Shown: in pieces, positions 17,834 through 27,528 of the stretch
How the letters are laid out: the number at the start of each line of letters is the position of its first letter
Numbering within the stretch: the first letter of the stretch is position 1
Assembly: GCA_019115765.1 (NCBI GenBank)
Contig: DXCZ01000002.1
Span: 1 to 64,000 of the forward strand
Direction: 5' to 3'
Source: Candidatus Mediterraneibacter stercoripullorum
Lineage (GTDB): Bacteria > Bacillota > Clostridia > Lachnospirales > Lachnospiraceae
Length of the DNA stretch: 64,000 nt
Made by a program: the position numbers and the translations under genes
Notes under the pieces: model-generated
The model's input: the letters and a program-made list of their open reading frames with translations, nothing else
The model's database searches: none
What the model was told of the DNA's origin: nothing

Positions 17834-18835
17834 TCAAAGGATTTTCAAGGAAAAAACATCCTCAAGAAACGTGTATTTTTCTTCTGACTGACGGATGGCT
17901 GTTCTGAGTTTTTCCACGCTTTTTTCCTGCAGCCATGCTTTGTTCGAATGGTAGTATCCGCTGGCAGTCTTCCAGTACTTCTCAGGATAGGCCAGGGACA
18001 GACCTACAAATTTTCGTTCCGCCGGCGTAAGGGGACGGATATTTTCATAAGCCTCCATAATATTCTGTCCGGTTTTTTGTTTCCAATGATATTTTTCCAT
18101 TGTTTTTCGCAGAAAGTAATACAGATCTTTCACCTGGATATCCACACACATATGCTCAAAATTCGTAATTGCTGTGTCTCCGGCCAGTATCTGAACATTG
18201 TGATAATTATAGTCTCCGTGAGACATGTTCCTTTCTGCTAAGGATCGATCATACAAGTCCATGCAGCCTGAGCCCCGCATCACTGCAAAGACCCTGTCTG
18301 CCAGAGCATACATTTTCTCAAAGCTCTCCAGATAAAGATATTCGAACTCATTCTTTGTTACACGGCTGCGGATAAAAGTACGCACTTTCTTCATCTCCCG
18401 ATTATGTCTCAGGAGCTCATCCAGAGGATTTCTGTGCACCGGAGGATCAGAAACCGACTCTCCCGCCCTGCTTTCATTCAGCTTTAAATGCAGACGGGCC
18501 AGTGTCTGTGCCGCTAAAATGAGGTCATTATCCTTTCTCACCTCACATTCCCTGCCCGAAAACCATTTCTTCATCATATACTTTGTTCCGTCACGTGAAA
18601 TAACAAGGAGCTCATGGTCACGGGTAAAAACCGGCGTGTCAACCTTCAGTCCATCCTCCTTCTCCAAACGGTCCAGGACTGTATACAGCAGTGAGGCGCG
18701 CCGCTCTGATATCCGGGTCTCTTTCAGCAGCATCGTCCCCTCATCTGTTTCGCAAAAAAACGCACCCCTTATTCTTCGGGTGCCTCTTACTTCCATATCA
18801 TAGTGTTCCAACACTTCCAGTTCATACTCTCTCAT
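17834..18835 (-). CDS. CotS-family spore coat protein (kinase-like fold)
   Basis: The product of 333 residues resembles CotS/YutH/YsxE spore-coat proteins, which have an aminoglycoside-phosphotransferase-like fold. The catalytic-loop-like motif SHGDYNYHNV is present, and ITNFEHMCVD sits where the kinase metal-binding motif (usually IDFD) should be. The Asp replacement by Asn and Glu there suggests altered or lost catalysis. ATG 18835 follows GGGGGC; the in-frame ATG at 18877 is less likely. It fits the nearby sporulation genes but is separated from them by the HU promoter. Confidence 0.8.
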   Translation of the reverse strand: MREYELEVLEHYDMEVRGTRRIRGAFFCETDEGTMLLKETRISERRASLLYTVLDRLEKEDGLKVDTPVFTRDHELLVISRDGTKYMMKKWFSGRECEVRKDNDLILAAQTLARLHLKLNESRAGESVSDPPVHRNPLDELLRHNREMKKVRTFIRSRVTKNEFEYLYLESFEKMYALADRVFAVMRGSGCMDLYDRSLAERNMSHGDYNYHNVQILAGDTAITNFEHMCVDIQVKDLYYFLRKTMEKYHWKQKTGQNIMEAYENIRPLTPAERKFVGLSLAYPEKYWKTASGYYHSNKAWLQEKSVEKLRTAIRQSEEKYTFLEDVFSLKIL

Positions 18836-18941
18836 GGCTGCCCCCTGTTTTCTTTTCGTCTGACATAGCAGCCGCAATTTGAGAATTGCAGACCGCTATG
18901 ATGGTTCTTTCTAATCTATGAAAGGGACAGCCCGAGTATGC

Positions 18942-20276
18942 TTACAGTTCAAGCTTTTCTTTTACATAGTCACACAATATATCTTTTTTATTGCGCTCCG
19001 GATCATCAAGCACATATTCCAGAAGCTCACTGAGCATACTGCCCAGTTCACGGCCTGGTTTCATCCCCAGATTCATCAGATCCCTGCCTCCCACGGCAAG
19101 CTGCCTCAGAGTAATGCACTCCTTTTTCTCAAGGATTTCCTGATAAAGCCGACGCATTTCGACAATATTTTCAATCTTCTCTCTTCTCTGATACGGGCTC
19201 TGAGCCTTCACATCCGCCATGCGCACCGCCAGATAATAAGGGAACAGATCTACGCCGATCCGGTTCATGGCACGGCGGACATTTTTCGGCGTTGCCTCCA
19301 CGCGATAATCATGATAGCAGACAAGACGGGTAACAACGCGGATCGTTTCGTTGTCAAATTTCAACCGGCGCAGGATCCGGCGCGCCAGTTCTTCACTGAC
19401 AAGAGCATGTCCTTTAAAATGATCTCTTCCGTTCTCATCCGTTGTCTTTACAGACGGCTTGCCCATATCATGAAACAGCATGGTAAGCCGGAGGATCTTG
19501 TCTCGCTTTACATTCTTCATCGCCCGAAGCGTATGCTCTGCAACATCGTATTTGTGATGCGGCGTATCCTGCTCCACACCAACCATTGCATCCCATTCCG
19601 GAAGGATGATCCGGGTAATACCAAGCCCATATGCATCCTGGAGCCTCTCAGGATGAGGAGATACCAGCAGCTTGACCAGCTCTGCCTGTATACGCTCCGC
19701 ACTGATATTTCTCAGATTCGGCGCCAGTTTCCTGACCGCTTCCGCAGTCTCCGGCTCAATGGGGAAATTCAGCTGTGCAGAGAATCGGACCGCCCGCAGG
19801 ATCCGCAGAGCATCCTCGGTAAAACGCTCCACCGGATTTCCCACGCACCGGATCAAATGGTGGTTCAGATCCTGCATACCGCCGAAGGCATCCACAAGCC
19901 GTACATCATCATTATATGCCATGGCATTGATCGTAAAGTCACGCCGCTTCAGATCCTCCTCCAGACGGTTCGTAAACCGCACCTCGCTGGGATGTCTGCT
20001 GTCTTCATAGGCGCCGTCCACCCGGTAGGTGGTAACCTCAAAGCTGTCCTTGCCCAGCAGGACCGTTACCGTACCGTGCTCAATCCCGGTATCCACCGTC
20101 CGTCTGAACAGTCTCTTGATCTCTTCCGGTCTGGCCGACGTGGTAATATCCCAGTCCTGAGGCCTCCTGGCCAGAATAGAATCTCGGACACAGCCGCCCA
20201 CGGCAAACGCTTCATAACCATGGAGCTGCAGATTATTAATGATCATAATCACCTTTCTTGGCAATTCTATCTTCAT
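18942..20276 (-). CDS. cca: CCA tRNA nucleotidyltransferase (class II, with HD domain)
   Basis: The 444-residue enzyme adds or repairs the 3' CCA of tRNAs. The nucleotidyltransferase head has VGGCVRDSIL and DWDITTSA with its two catalytic Asp residues, followed by RRDFTINAMAYN and the neck (EDALRILRAVRFSAQL). An HD phosphohydrolase motif (LFHDMGKP) is present in the C-terminal half, as in many bacterial CCA enzymes. Length is normal. Confidence 0.95.
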   Translation of the reverse strand: MKIELPRKVIMIINNLQLHGYEAFAVGGCVRDSILARRPQDWDITTSARPEEIKRLFRRTVDTGIEHGTVTVLLGKDSFEVTTYRVDGAYEDSRHPSEVRFTNRLEEDLKRRDFTINAMAYNDDVRLVDAFGGMQDLNHHLIRCVGNPVERFTEDALRILRAVRFSAQLNFPIEPETAEAVRKLAPNLRNISAERIQAELVKLLVSPHPERLQDAYGLGITRIILPEWDAMVGVEQDTPHHKYDVAEHTLRAMKNVKRDKILRLTMLFHDMGKPSVKTTDENGRDHFKGHALVSEELARRILRRLKFDNETIRVVTRLVCYHDYRVEATPKNVRRAMNRIGVDLFPYYLAVRMADVKAQSPYQRREKIENIVEMRRLYQEILEKKECITLRQLAVGGRDLMNLGMKPGRELGSMLSELLEYVLDDPERNKKDILCDYVKEKLEL

Positions 20277-20293
20277 GTACCTCTTCCTTCCTC

Positions 20294-20367
20294 AAAAAGT
20301 GACAGGTTCTGCACTGACATTGTCAGAAAATTCTGAATTTGCTCCGAAAAAGTACCTGTCACTTTTT
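20294..20367 (-). terminator. Long-stem inverted repeat between yhaN-like and cca genes
   Basis: AAAAAGTGACAGGT (20294-20307) and ACCTGTCACTTTTT (20354-20367) are a perfect 14-nt inverted repeat. The 46-nt loop contains its own hairpin (TTCTGAATTT region and CTGACATTGTCAG). The T-rich ends suit termination on either strand; it lies just after the yhaN-like gene. Confidence 0.65.
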
Positions 20368-20377
20368 CCCGCCGTTT

Positions 20378-22006
20378 TCAGAATTTTCCCAAAATTTCCT
20401 CTTCCCTCTTATGACAAGTCAATATTATAACCTGTCTTTGCTGCCTGCTCAACCATTTTAGCACACAATTCAGTCTTTTCTCATCATAAAATGCAAATGT
20501 TTCATCCAGGATCAGCGGCATCTCTTCCTCTTGAAGGATCTCTGCGGCGGCCATCCTCACGGCAAAATATACCTGCTCCAGTGTGCCCCTGCTCAGCCGC
20601 TCAGCCGGAATCCTGCGGACGCCGTCCCAGACTGATATCTGGTTTCCTTCGCTTACATCCATACTCCTGTATCTTCCGTCTGTCAGCTCCGCGAATATAT
20701 CCGAAGCCCTCTGATTCAGGAGACCTGCTGTCTGTCCGCCCATCTCCCGGGCGGCAGCTTTCATCTGCTCCTCTGCCAGTTCGAGAACCCGCTTTCTTTC
20801 TTCCAGCGCTTTCTCCTCTTCTCCTGGCCCCATCTCATCATACTGTTCTTTCAGATTACTGCAGCGGATCTCCTTTTCCTTCCACTCTGCACGGATCCGG
20901 TCCATCTCCCAGCGGATACGTGCCTTCTCCTCACGACTCCGTTCTGACCTTTCCTCACCCTGTTCATCATCTTTTTTCTCATCCGGTTTCACGCCGGCTC
21001 TCTTTCCGGCATAGCTGCCGCGCATTTTCCTGCTGTCTTCCTTCCTTTCTTTTATATAGGAAGATATTCCTGCGCCAAGAAGGAGCAGACCGATCACAAA
21101 TATGATCCCGGCGATCACCACGAACGGCAGTCCCGGTCCGGTCAGATTCATTCCTCCCATAAATGCGCCCCACGCCGCGCCGATGATCCCGATCAGGACG
21201 CCTGCCGCCCCGGCGGACAGCAGACTGCGGGCATTTCCTTCAGGCGCATCTTCTGTTTCCGGCTCTTCCTCGTCTACAGAAAACTGCCCGGCTTTTTCCC
21301 GTTTTTTCTCTTCCTCTTTATATTGTTTCCATTCCCTGGAATTCCGATCGTACTCTTTGCGGAGCCTGTCCATATCGTCCTCCAGGTATCTGCATTCCTG
21401 CAGGAGTCTTCCCCGCTGCTTCTCCCGTTCCGATACGGCTTCCCTGAGCTGCCGTTCAACATTCTTCCGCTTCTCATGAATATCTGACAGTGCTCCGTTA
21501 AGATCGATCTCTCCTCCGGTCTCGTAATAATTGGCTGCATAGTTTTTCAGGCTTTCAGCCAGTCCCTGCCCGGGCTTTGCCATCAGCTGCCCCACAGAAA
21601 CCGTACTGTCGAAAAGTGCAGGAGTCATCCCGCCCAGCAGCATATCCAGATCTCCGTGCTCTACAGACAGCTCCTCCCCGTCATCCTCACAGACCAGAGA
21701 AGCAGACTTTCCGCCCCGGTCAAATCTTCTCTCCAGCCGGAAGCTCCTGCCCCCACAGACAAATCTCATAACGCCGGCATAGCTGCCCGGATTATCCCAC
21801 GGTTCATACCGGGTAAAGTCATCCTTTGCCGCTGCCTTTCCTCTGCCCCGCTCCAGGCCGAAGAGCATGGCGCGGATAAATGCATGGATCGTGGACTTTC
21901 CAAATTCATTTTCCCCATATATAACCTGCACGCCGTCGTACAGACGGAAATGTTCTTCTGTAAATTTTCCAAAATTCTTTATGTACAGTTCTGTTATGAC
22001 CATCAT
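20378..22006 (-). CDS. YhaN-like SMC/Rad50-type ATPase with central membrane hairpin
   Basis: The product of 542 residues has an N-terminal Walker A (GENEFGKST, near residue 33) and a C-terminal ABC/SMC signature (LSRGTLEQVYFAVR) with Walker B MPLILDET. The two are joined by coiled coil. In the middle (about residues 260-320) two hydrophobic stretches form a membrane hairpin, as in Bacillus YhaN and unlike classical SbcC. With the adjacent SbcD/YhaO-like nuclease it should form a DNA end-processing complex. Tandem ATGs at 22006 and 22003 follow AGGGGG. It is short for the family (Bacillus YhaN is over 900 residues), chiefly in the coiled coil. Confidence 0.85.
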   Translation of the reverse strand: MMVITELYIKNFGKFTEEHFRLYDGVQVIYGENEFGKSTIHAFIRAMLFGLERGRGKAAAKDDFTRYEPWDNPGSYAGVMRFVCGGRSFRLERRFDRGGKSASLVCEDDGEELSVEHGDLDMLLGGMTPALFDSTVSVGQLMAKPGQGLAESLKNYAANYYETGGEIDLNGALSDIHEKRKNVERQLREAVSEREKQRGRLLQECRYLEDDMDRLRKEYDRNSREWKQYKEEEKKREKAGQFSVDEEEPETEDAPEGNARSLLSAGAAGVLIGIIGAAWGAFMGGMNLTGPGLPFVVIAGIIFVIGLLLLGAGISSYIKERKEDSRKMRGSYAGKRAGVKPDEKKDDEQGEERSERSREEKARIRWEMDRIRAEWKEKEIRCSNLKEQYDEMGPGEEEKALEERKRVLELAEEQMKAAAREMGGQTAGLLNQRASDIFAELTDGRYRSMDVSEGNQISVWDGVRRIPAERLSRGTLEQVYFAVRMAAAEILQEEEMPLILDETFAFYDEKRLNCVLKWLSRQQRQVIILTCHKREEEILGKF

Positions 22007-22007
22007 T

Positions 22008-23063
22008 TTACCCCCTGCGGTTTGCAAGCAGAGTCTCTACTCCTTCGCACAAAGCCTGATATTCTGCACTCCCCGGCTGACAGTTCTCAAACCGCCGGAT
22101 GTACGCCCCGATCAGATTGCCCCGGTTCTCCCTGCTGATCTTCTCCAGATCCAGTGCCGGAATTGTCTGATCCGATACTTCCACAACATTTCCGCTGTCG
22201 CAGACATCCCGTGTATCTATAGAGAAATCTTCACTTCTGTGTCCTTTTAATATTATTTTGTAAATATTTTCGTTCCCCTCTTCTCCCAGCTGCTCTCTGA
22301 TCTTCCGCCGCAGGCTGCCAAGAGTATCCTCTTCCTCCACCGGTACTTCCAGATGGATATACCGGCGTTTCGCACAGGGTACCCACTGCACCCGTGTCTC
22401 CTCTCCTGTAATCTCACCACGCACATACCCGTGTGGTCCCACATCATTGACATCCACCGGTTCCAGCGCTCCTGCATAGACGATCCGGTTCTTCCGGACT
22501 GCCTGAGGCTTATGGATATGTCCCAAAGCCACATAGTCAAATCCTGCCTTCTCCAGCGCCGCCGTACTGAAAGGGATATGCTTCTCGTCCCCTCCGTGGG
22601 CCAGAAGTATCTCATGCCGCCGTATGCCCTGCGCCTGAAAGCGGTCATACAGCGGCTCCCTGATCTCTCTTCTGTGGTAGCTGAGCCCGTATACCGCAGT
22701 GTCCAGCTCCGGGAAATCCACATACTCCGGAACCTCCCCGAAGATAGGGTATACATTTTCACCCCACTCAAACGTCCGGTAGTAGGAATCTCTCCGGATA
22801 TAATCATGGTTGCCCGCAATGAGCACAACCTGTGTATGAGTCAGAGTCGAAAACAGATAGTCAAGCTCCTTCAGCTCCCGCATAAGCGGCTGACGGTGGA
22901 ACAGGTCTCCGGCGATCAGCAGCAGATCTGTCTGCTCCTTTTCACAGATGTTGATCACATGCTCCAGCGTATCCCACAGTTCTCTGGGTCTCTGTCTGCT
23001 GTATGCCTCCCCCGCATCCGGCTCTGCGCCAAGATGGACATCGGCAATATGGATAAATCTCAT
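22008..23063 (-). CDS. SbcD/YhaO-like DNA repair exonuclease
   Basis: The 351-residue calcineurin-type metallophosphoesterase starts MRFIHIADVHLG, with the metal ligands Asp and His, then LLIAGDLFHR, LIAGNHDY and LGHIHKPQ. These are the standard Mre11/SbcD motifs for Mn-dependent nuclease activity on DNA ends. ATG 23063 is preceded by AGGAGG. Its stop is one base before the start of the yhaN-like gene, so the two are cotranslated. Confidence 0.92.
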   Translation of the reverse strand: MRFIHIADVHLGAEPDAGEAYSRQRPRELWDTLEHVINICEKEQTDLLLIAGDLFHRQPLMRELKELDYLFSTLTHTQVVLIAGNHDYIRRDSYYRTFEWGENVYPIFGEVPEYVDFPELDTAVYGLSYHRREIREPLYDRFQAQGIRRHEILLAHGGDEKHIPFSTAALEKAGFDYVALGHIHKPQAVRKNRIVYAGALEPVDVNDVGPHGYVRGEITGEETRVQWVPCAKRRYIHLEVPVEEEDTLGSLRRKIREQLGEEGNENIYKIILKGHRSEDFSIDTRDVCDSGNVVEVSDQTIPALDLEKISRENRGNLIGAYIRRFENCQPGSAEYQALCEGVETLLANRRG

Positions 23064-23151
23064 AAGTTCCTCCTGTTGTTTATAATAACGATTCTGCTGA
23101 TCGCTGCACCGCTGTTTCTTTCCGCTGCAGGAGTCCGCCATCCGGGAAAGT

Positions 23152-23200
23152 AAAAGAGGCTGCCGCGGCGGATTGCTTTCCGCCGGGCAGCACCTCTTTG
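23152..23200 (-). terminator. Terminator downstream of asnS
   Basis: AAAGAGGCTGCC and GGCAGCACCTCTTT arms with an inner GGCGGA/TCCGCC stem form a strong hairpin. On the minus strand it ends in CTCTTTTACT. It separates asnS from yhaO. Confidence 0.8.
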
Positions 23201-23238
23201 TTCCTGCGTAACACAGGGCAAACCGCCGCGGTTAAAAA

Positions 23239-24630
23239 TTACAGTTCGCAGTTGTTCACTGTTCTCGGGAACGGGATCACGTCACGGATGTTGGACATGC
23301 CGGTCAGATACATGACGCAGCGCTCGAATCCGAGACCAAATCCCGCATGTCTGGTGGATCCGTATTTTCTCAGATCCAGATAAAACTGATAGTCTTCTTC
23401 CTTCAGTCCCAGTTCCTTCATGCGGTTCAGCAGCTTGTCATAATCGTCCTCTCTCTGACTTCCTCCAATAATCTCGCCGATTCCCGGAACGAGGCAGTCT
23501 ACTGCGGCAACGGTCTTGCCGTCATCATTCTGTTTCATATAGAATGCCTTGATTTCCTTCGGGTAGTCAGTCACGAACACCGGTCTCTTGTATACCTGCT
23601 CGGTCAGATACCTCTCGTGCTCTGTCTGAAGATCACATCCCCAGGACACTTTATATTCAAATTTGTCGTTGTTCTTCGCAAGGATATCGATGGCGTCTGT
23701 GTATGTCACGCGGGCGAAATCCGAGTTCACTACATTGTGAAGGCGGTCAAGCAGCCCTTTGTCCACAAAGGAGTTAAAGAAATTCATCTCTTCCGGCGCA
23801 TTCTCCAGAACATAGTTGATAATGTATTTCAGCATATCCTCCGCCAGCTCCATATCATCATCCAGATCAGCAAACGCGATCTCCGGCTCGATCATCCAGA
23901 ACTCTGCAGCGTGTCTCGTTGTGTTGGAGTTTTCCGCGCGGAAAGTAGGCCCGAATGTATAAATGCTGCGGAATGCCTGGGCATAAGTCTCTCCGTTAAG
24001 CTGCCCGCTGACAGTCAGGCTTGTTTCCTTTCCAAAGAAATCCTTCGTATAGTCGACAGTTCCGTCCTCATTCTTCGGAACATTATCCATATCCAGTGTT
24101 GTCACACGGAACATCTCTCCCGCTCCTTCGCAGTCGCTCCCTGTGATCAGCGGAGTATGCACATAGACAAATCCTCTCTCCTGGAAAAACTTATGGATCG
24201 CGTAAGCCGCCAGTGAGCGGACACGGAACACTGCCTGGAACGTATTCGTTCTGGGACGCAGATGAGAAATTGTTCTTAGATATTCAAAACTGTGGCGTTT
24301 CTTCTGCAGGGGATAATCCGGAGCGGAAGCTCCTTCCACCTGTACTTCATCCGCCTGGATCTCAAATGGCTGCTTTGCCTGAGGCGTCGCCACAAGTGTC
24401 CCGGTCACGATGACAGCCGCGCCTACGTTCAGCTTCGAAATCTCTGCGAAGTTCTCCATCTTATCATGATAAACAACCTGCAGAGTCTGAAAATACGAGC
24501 CATCATTGATCACCATGAAGCCAAATGTCTTCGAATCACGGATACTGCGGACCCATCCCCCAACGGTCACCTTCTGATCCAGATATGCCTCCCTGTTTTT
24601 AAATAATTCACGAATCGTTGTAAGTTCCAT
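23239..24630 (-). CDS. asnS: Asparaginyl-tRNA synthetase
   Basis: The 463-residue class IIb synthetase charges tRNA-Asn. The N-terminal OB-fold anticodon-binding domain ([24 protein letters not shown]) is followed by the catalytic core with motif 2 ([21 protein letters not shown] region) and motif 3 ([13 protein letters not shown]). The C-terminal [14 protein letters not shown] is diagnostic for AsnRS over AspRS. It is monocistronic, with its own promoter and terminator. Confidence 0.97.
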   Translation of the reverse strand: MELTTIRELFKNREAYLDQKVTVGGWVRSIRDSKTFGFMVINDGSYFQTLQVVYHDKMENFAEISKLNVGAAVIVTGTLVATPQAKQPFEIQADEVQVEGASAPDYPLQKKRHSFEYLRTISHLRPRTNTFQAVFRVRSLAAYAIHKFFQERGFVYVHTPLITGSDCEGAGEMFRVTTLDMDNVPKNEDGTVDYTKDFFGKETSLTVSGQLNGETYAQAFRSIYTFGPTFRAENSNTTRHAAEFWMIEPEIAFADLDDDMELAEDMLKYIINYVLENAPEEMNFFNSFVDKGLLDRLHNVVNSDFARVTYTDAIDILAKNNDKFEYKVSWGCDLQTEHERYLTEQVYKRPVFVTDYPKEIKAFYMKQNDDGKTVAAVDCLVPGIGEIIGGSQREDDYDKLLNRMKELGLKEEDYQFYLDLRKYGSTRHAGFGLGFERCVMYLTGMSNIRDVIPFPRTVNNCEL

Positions 24631-24684
24631 ACCAAAAAAACTCCTTCAATGATGTATTCCAGCTTTTCTGCTGTCAATATTGAC

Positions 24685-24713
24685 ATTATAGCACCCTGCG
24701 GGCAAACCGTAAA
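24685..24713 (-). promoter_or_regulatory. Promoter of asnS
   Basis: TTTACG and TATAAT are separated by 17 nt on the minus strand. The -10 box is about 55 nt upstream of the asnS ATG, leaving no room for a T-box leader. In the rest of 24631-24958 only the MATE ribosome site is recognised. Confidence 0.75.
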
Positions 24714-24958
24714 CAAATTTCAGTTTCCTATTGTAAAATCCGACAGGGATGATAATATATGATGTTGCCAGGGTCAAAAGGTCGTGCGTTTTATGTGGAC
24801 ATGAAAAGGCATGATCCGGGGACCTGGAAAAACATAAGAAAGCAGCGCAACAGGGCGGATTTCAAATGTTTTTTTGGATTGCGGGAGCATGCAATGCAAT
24901 ACACTGCAACAGTATACACTCATCCGCAACAGCATTACATCGAAAGGAAATGAGAGTT

Positions 24959-26302
24959 ATGACCGACTCAGCTAAAATAGGAAATCAGATCACTGAGGGT
25001 GTGATCTGGAAACAGCTGCTGATCTTCTTTTTCCCCATTCTTCTCGGGACATTTTTCCAGCAGTTATATAATACCATTGATACAGTGATCGTAGGCCAGT
25101 TCGTAGGCACAGAGGCACTGGCAAGCGTAGGCGGCTCCTCCGCACAGATCGTGTCACTGGTGGTAGGCTTTTTCACCGGTCTCTCCTCCGGCGCCTCTAT
25201 CACCATCGCACAGTTCACCGGAGCAAGAGATGCCCGTTCTGCCAATAAGGCACTGCACAATGCATATGCCATTGCCGGAACAGGGGGCATCATACTGACC
25301 ATTGCCGGCATTCTGCTTACTCCGGCCATGCTCCGTCTGATGAACACTCCGCCGGAGACTATGGAAGATTCCTCCGTGTACCTCCGCATCTATTTTGCCG
25401 GTATCATATTTGTACTGATCTACAATATGGGAGCCAGCATCCTGCGTGCCACAGGTGACTCCAGACGTCCGCTCTACTATCTGATCGTCTGCTGTCTGAT
25501 CAACATCGTGCTGGACATAACCTTTGTAGTAGTATTCCAGCTGGGTGTCATGGGCGTAGCAATAGCCACACTCATTGCGCAGGCAGTCAGTGCCGTTCTG
25601 GTCACTTACCGACTGATCCGGGCGGACGGGCTGCTGAAACTGTACATGCGCCAGATCCGGTTCCATGGAAAGATGCTGGCAAGCCAGCTGAAGATGGGCC
25701 TTCCTACAGGATTTGAATCCATCCTTTTTTCCATCACCAACATCGCCATCCTGGCCGCCATCAACTCCTTCGGTACAGATACCGTTGCCGCATGGTCTGC
25801 CTTCGGCAAACTGGACGCTCTCTTCTGGATGATCAGCACCGCCTTCGGCATCTCCATCACAACCTTCGTCGGGCAGAACTACGGTGCCGGGAAAATGGAC
25901 CGCGTGAAGAAGAGCACTCTTGTATGTCTGCTCATCGATCTGGCAGTCTCAGCCGTACTTGTCATCGTCCTGGTGCTGGGGCGCAGCCTTTTCTTCCGTC
26001 TCTTTACCACAGACCCGGCGGTAATTGAGATTGGCTCTGAAATGATGCGGCTGATCATGCCCTGGTACATTGTCTATGTCTTCATCGAGATCCTGGCAGG
26101 CTCTCTGAGGGGCGTGGGTGATGTCATCGTACCAGTGGTGATCACTCTGTTCGGAGTATGCGTCTTCCGTATCATCTGGCTGATCGGAGTCATGCAGATC
26201 TCGCCTACGATCCCGGCCATCATCTACAGCTATCCGGTGACCTGGATCCTGACAGCAGCAACATTTATCATATATTACATAAGGAAATACAGAAAGTTAT
26301 AA
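24959..26302 (+). CDS. MATE family efflux transporter
   Basis: The 447-residue protein has the twelve-helix layout of MATE exporters, with the duplicated family segments LLGTFFQQLYNTIDTVIVGQFVG (about 30-52) and FGISITTFVGQNYGAG in the second half. It should export organic cations or drugs using Na+ or H+. ATG 24959 is chosen because MTDSAKIGNQITEG is the usual start; AGGAAATGAG lies upstream. It is intact, unlike the two other MATE genes in this window. Confidence 0.92.
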   Translation: MTDSAKIGNQITEGVIWKQLLIFFFPILLGTFFQQLYNTIDTVIVGQFVGTEALASVGGSSAQIVSLVVGFFTGLSSGASITIAQFTGARDARSANKALHNAYAIAGTGGIILTIAGILLTPAMLRLMNTPPETMEDSSVYLRIYFAGIIFVLIYNMGASILRATGDSRRPLYYLIVCCLINIVLDITFVVVFQLGVMGVAIATLIAQAVSAVLVTYRLIRADGLLKLYMRQIRFHGKMLASQLKMGLPTGFESILFSITNIAILAAINSFGTDTVAAWSAFGKLDALFWMISTAFGISITTFVGQNYGAGKMDRVKKSTLVCLLIDLAVSAVLVIVLVLGRSLFFRLFTTDPAVIEIGSEMMRLIMPWYIVYVFIEILAGSLRGVGDVIVPVVITLFGVCVFRIIWLIGVMQISPTIPAIIYSYPVTWILTAATFIIYYIRKYRKL

Positions 26303-26365
26303 TCCCCCCTCCCACTGACCGGTCTGACGATCTGCAGTGGGAATGTTAAATTTTCTTAATCCCTA

Positions 26366-26394
26366 TTGACGTACACTTTCCCGCCATGTAAGAT
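26366..26394 (+). promoter_or_regulatory. Promoter-like site before the zinc-ribbon/kinase pair
   Basis: TTGACG and TAAGAT are separated by 17 nt. No usable start codon follows in the zinc-ribbon frame, so the promoter may serve the kinase gene or may be fortuitous. Confidence 0.5.
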
Positions 26395-26653
26395 AGGGGC
26401 AACTTACTCAACACATTCAGCGCAGTCTCAGGGACAGCCCTATCAGCCGGCTCAGCAGAATCAGAATTATACAGCTCCCCAGGCAGGCTCTTCTGTCTGC
26501 CCCAGCTGCGGAGCTTCAGTTCCCGCCGGTTCCAAATTCTGCCTATCCTGCGGAGCTAAAATGGCAGCCGCCGCTTTCTGTCCCAACTGCGGAAAACCGG
26601 TTCCGGCCGGAGCCAGATTCTGTCCGGAATGCGGTTCTCCCACCGGACAGTGA
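26395..26653 (+). pseudogene. Double zinc-ribbon protein, start missing
   Basis: The frame encodes a Gln/Pro-rich linker followed by two treble-clef zinc ribbons (CPSCGASVPAGSKFCLSCG and CPNCGKPVPAGARFCPECG). These are common regulatory or adaptor tails in Firmicute proteins. No ATG, GTG or TTG occurs in frame between the upstream promoter-like site and the first ribbon, so the N-terminal part, and perhaps a whole domain, has been lost. The stop (TGA 26651-26653) overlaps a possible GTG start of the kinase gene. It could originally have belonged to the same polypeptide or operon as the kinase. Confidence 0.55.
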
Positions 26654-27336
26654 TCCTCTTACGCCGAGCAGGCGATTATAAGATTGAAAAACGACTGGGC
26701 GGAGGCCGCTATGGAGTCTGCTATCTGTCCCGTGATCTTTCCGGGAAACAGGTCGTCCTGAAGCGCTTCCGCCCGAAAACCTTCCGGGAAAACGCAGATG
26801 ACAACTACCACGAAGCTGTGATCCTCTCCGGACTCAGCCATCCCGCTGTCCCGGAACTCCTGGGCGTACTCAACATACGTCAGGGATACTTTTTCGTTCT
26901 GGAATACAAACCAGGAGACACACTAAAGGATCTGCTGTTCCGGAAAAAGACGGAGTTTTCCGATGATCAGATCCTGCGGATCGGCAGCCAGCTCCTTGAT
27001 ATCCTCACATATATTCACAGCCGCAGTGTAGTCCACGGGGATCTCAGCATTTCCAACGTAACGGATGACGGGGAACATGTCTCACTGCTGGACTTCGGTC
27101 TTGCCCGTTATATGGACGGTATCTCCATCACTCCCGATCACGATCATGCCTGCTTTGGCAATCTGCTCCTCTATCTGCTGTACTCCCGATACCACGGCAA
27201 AAAGTTTGGCGCATGGTACCAGGAACTGGATCTTCCTGCGGCTCAGGAACTCTTTCTGAAGCACCTGCTGGGTCTGGGGCAGAAGTATACCAGCACCACA
27301 GAAGTTCGTAAAGCATTTCTCGAGGTATTTTCCTGA
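26629..27336 (+). CDS. Hanks-type serine/threonine protein kinase
   Basis: The 235-residue soluble kinase domain has a glycine-rich loop (GGGRYGVCY, about residues 24-32), the ATP-anchoring lysine K45, the catalytic loop HGDLSISN (136-143, HGD instead of HRD) and DFG at 155-157. Arg before the catalytic Asp is replaced by Gly, so it is a non-RD type kinase. No membrane helix or PASTA domain is present. Two starts are possible: ATG 26629, and GTG 26650 overlapping the zinc-ribbon stop. Substrates are unknown. The neighbouring zinc-ribbon sequence suggests a small regulatory pair. Confidence 0.85.
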   Translation: MRFSHRTVILLRRAGDYKIEKRLGGGRYGVCYLSRDLSGKQVVLKRFRPKTFRENADDNYHEAVILSGLSHPAVPELLGVLNIRQGYFFVLEYKPGDTLKDLLFRKKTEFSDDQILRIGSQLLDILTYIHSRSVVHGDLSISNVTDDGEHVSLLDFGLARYMDGISITPDHDHACFGNLLLYLLYSRYHGKKFGAWYQELDLPAAQELFLKHLLGLGQKYTSTTEVRKAFLEVFS

Positions 27337-27421
27337 TCCTTGTTCCTGTGTGCGGGTCTTGTTACTTTTCGCGCAGCAACCAGATATCCGGACAATTTCC
27401 AGATTGTCTGTCATAGTTTGC

Positions 27422-27450
27422 TTGAACCCTTCCTCCCCATTTGCTATAGT
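27422..27450 (+). promoter_or_regulatory. Promoter upstream of the damaged MATE gene
   Basis: TTGAAC and TATAGT are separated by 17 nt, about 80 nt upstream of the GTG start at 27529. The rest of 27337-27528 shows no other feature. Confidence 0.6.
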
Positions 27451-27528
27451 TTATTCAGGCCTGCAAGTATTTGACAGAAGCCGTAAAAATGCCTGTCGCA
27501 TACAGTACGTGAAGGGATATGATGTGAA

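Noticed and set aside
18918..20336. Long open frame (472 codons) opposite cca
   Set aside because: It is the antisense of a clear cca gene and has no recognisable protein features.
24631..24684. T-box leader for asnS
   Set aside because: The promoter lies about 55 nt from the start codon, leaving no room for a T-box, and no conserved T-box sequence is seen.
24759..24953. Open frame of 64 codons before the MATE gene
   Set aside because: No ribosome site, no family resemblance, and it overlaps the MATE leader.
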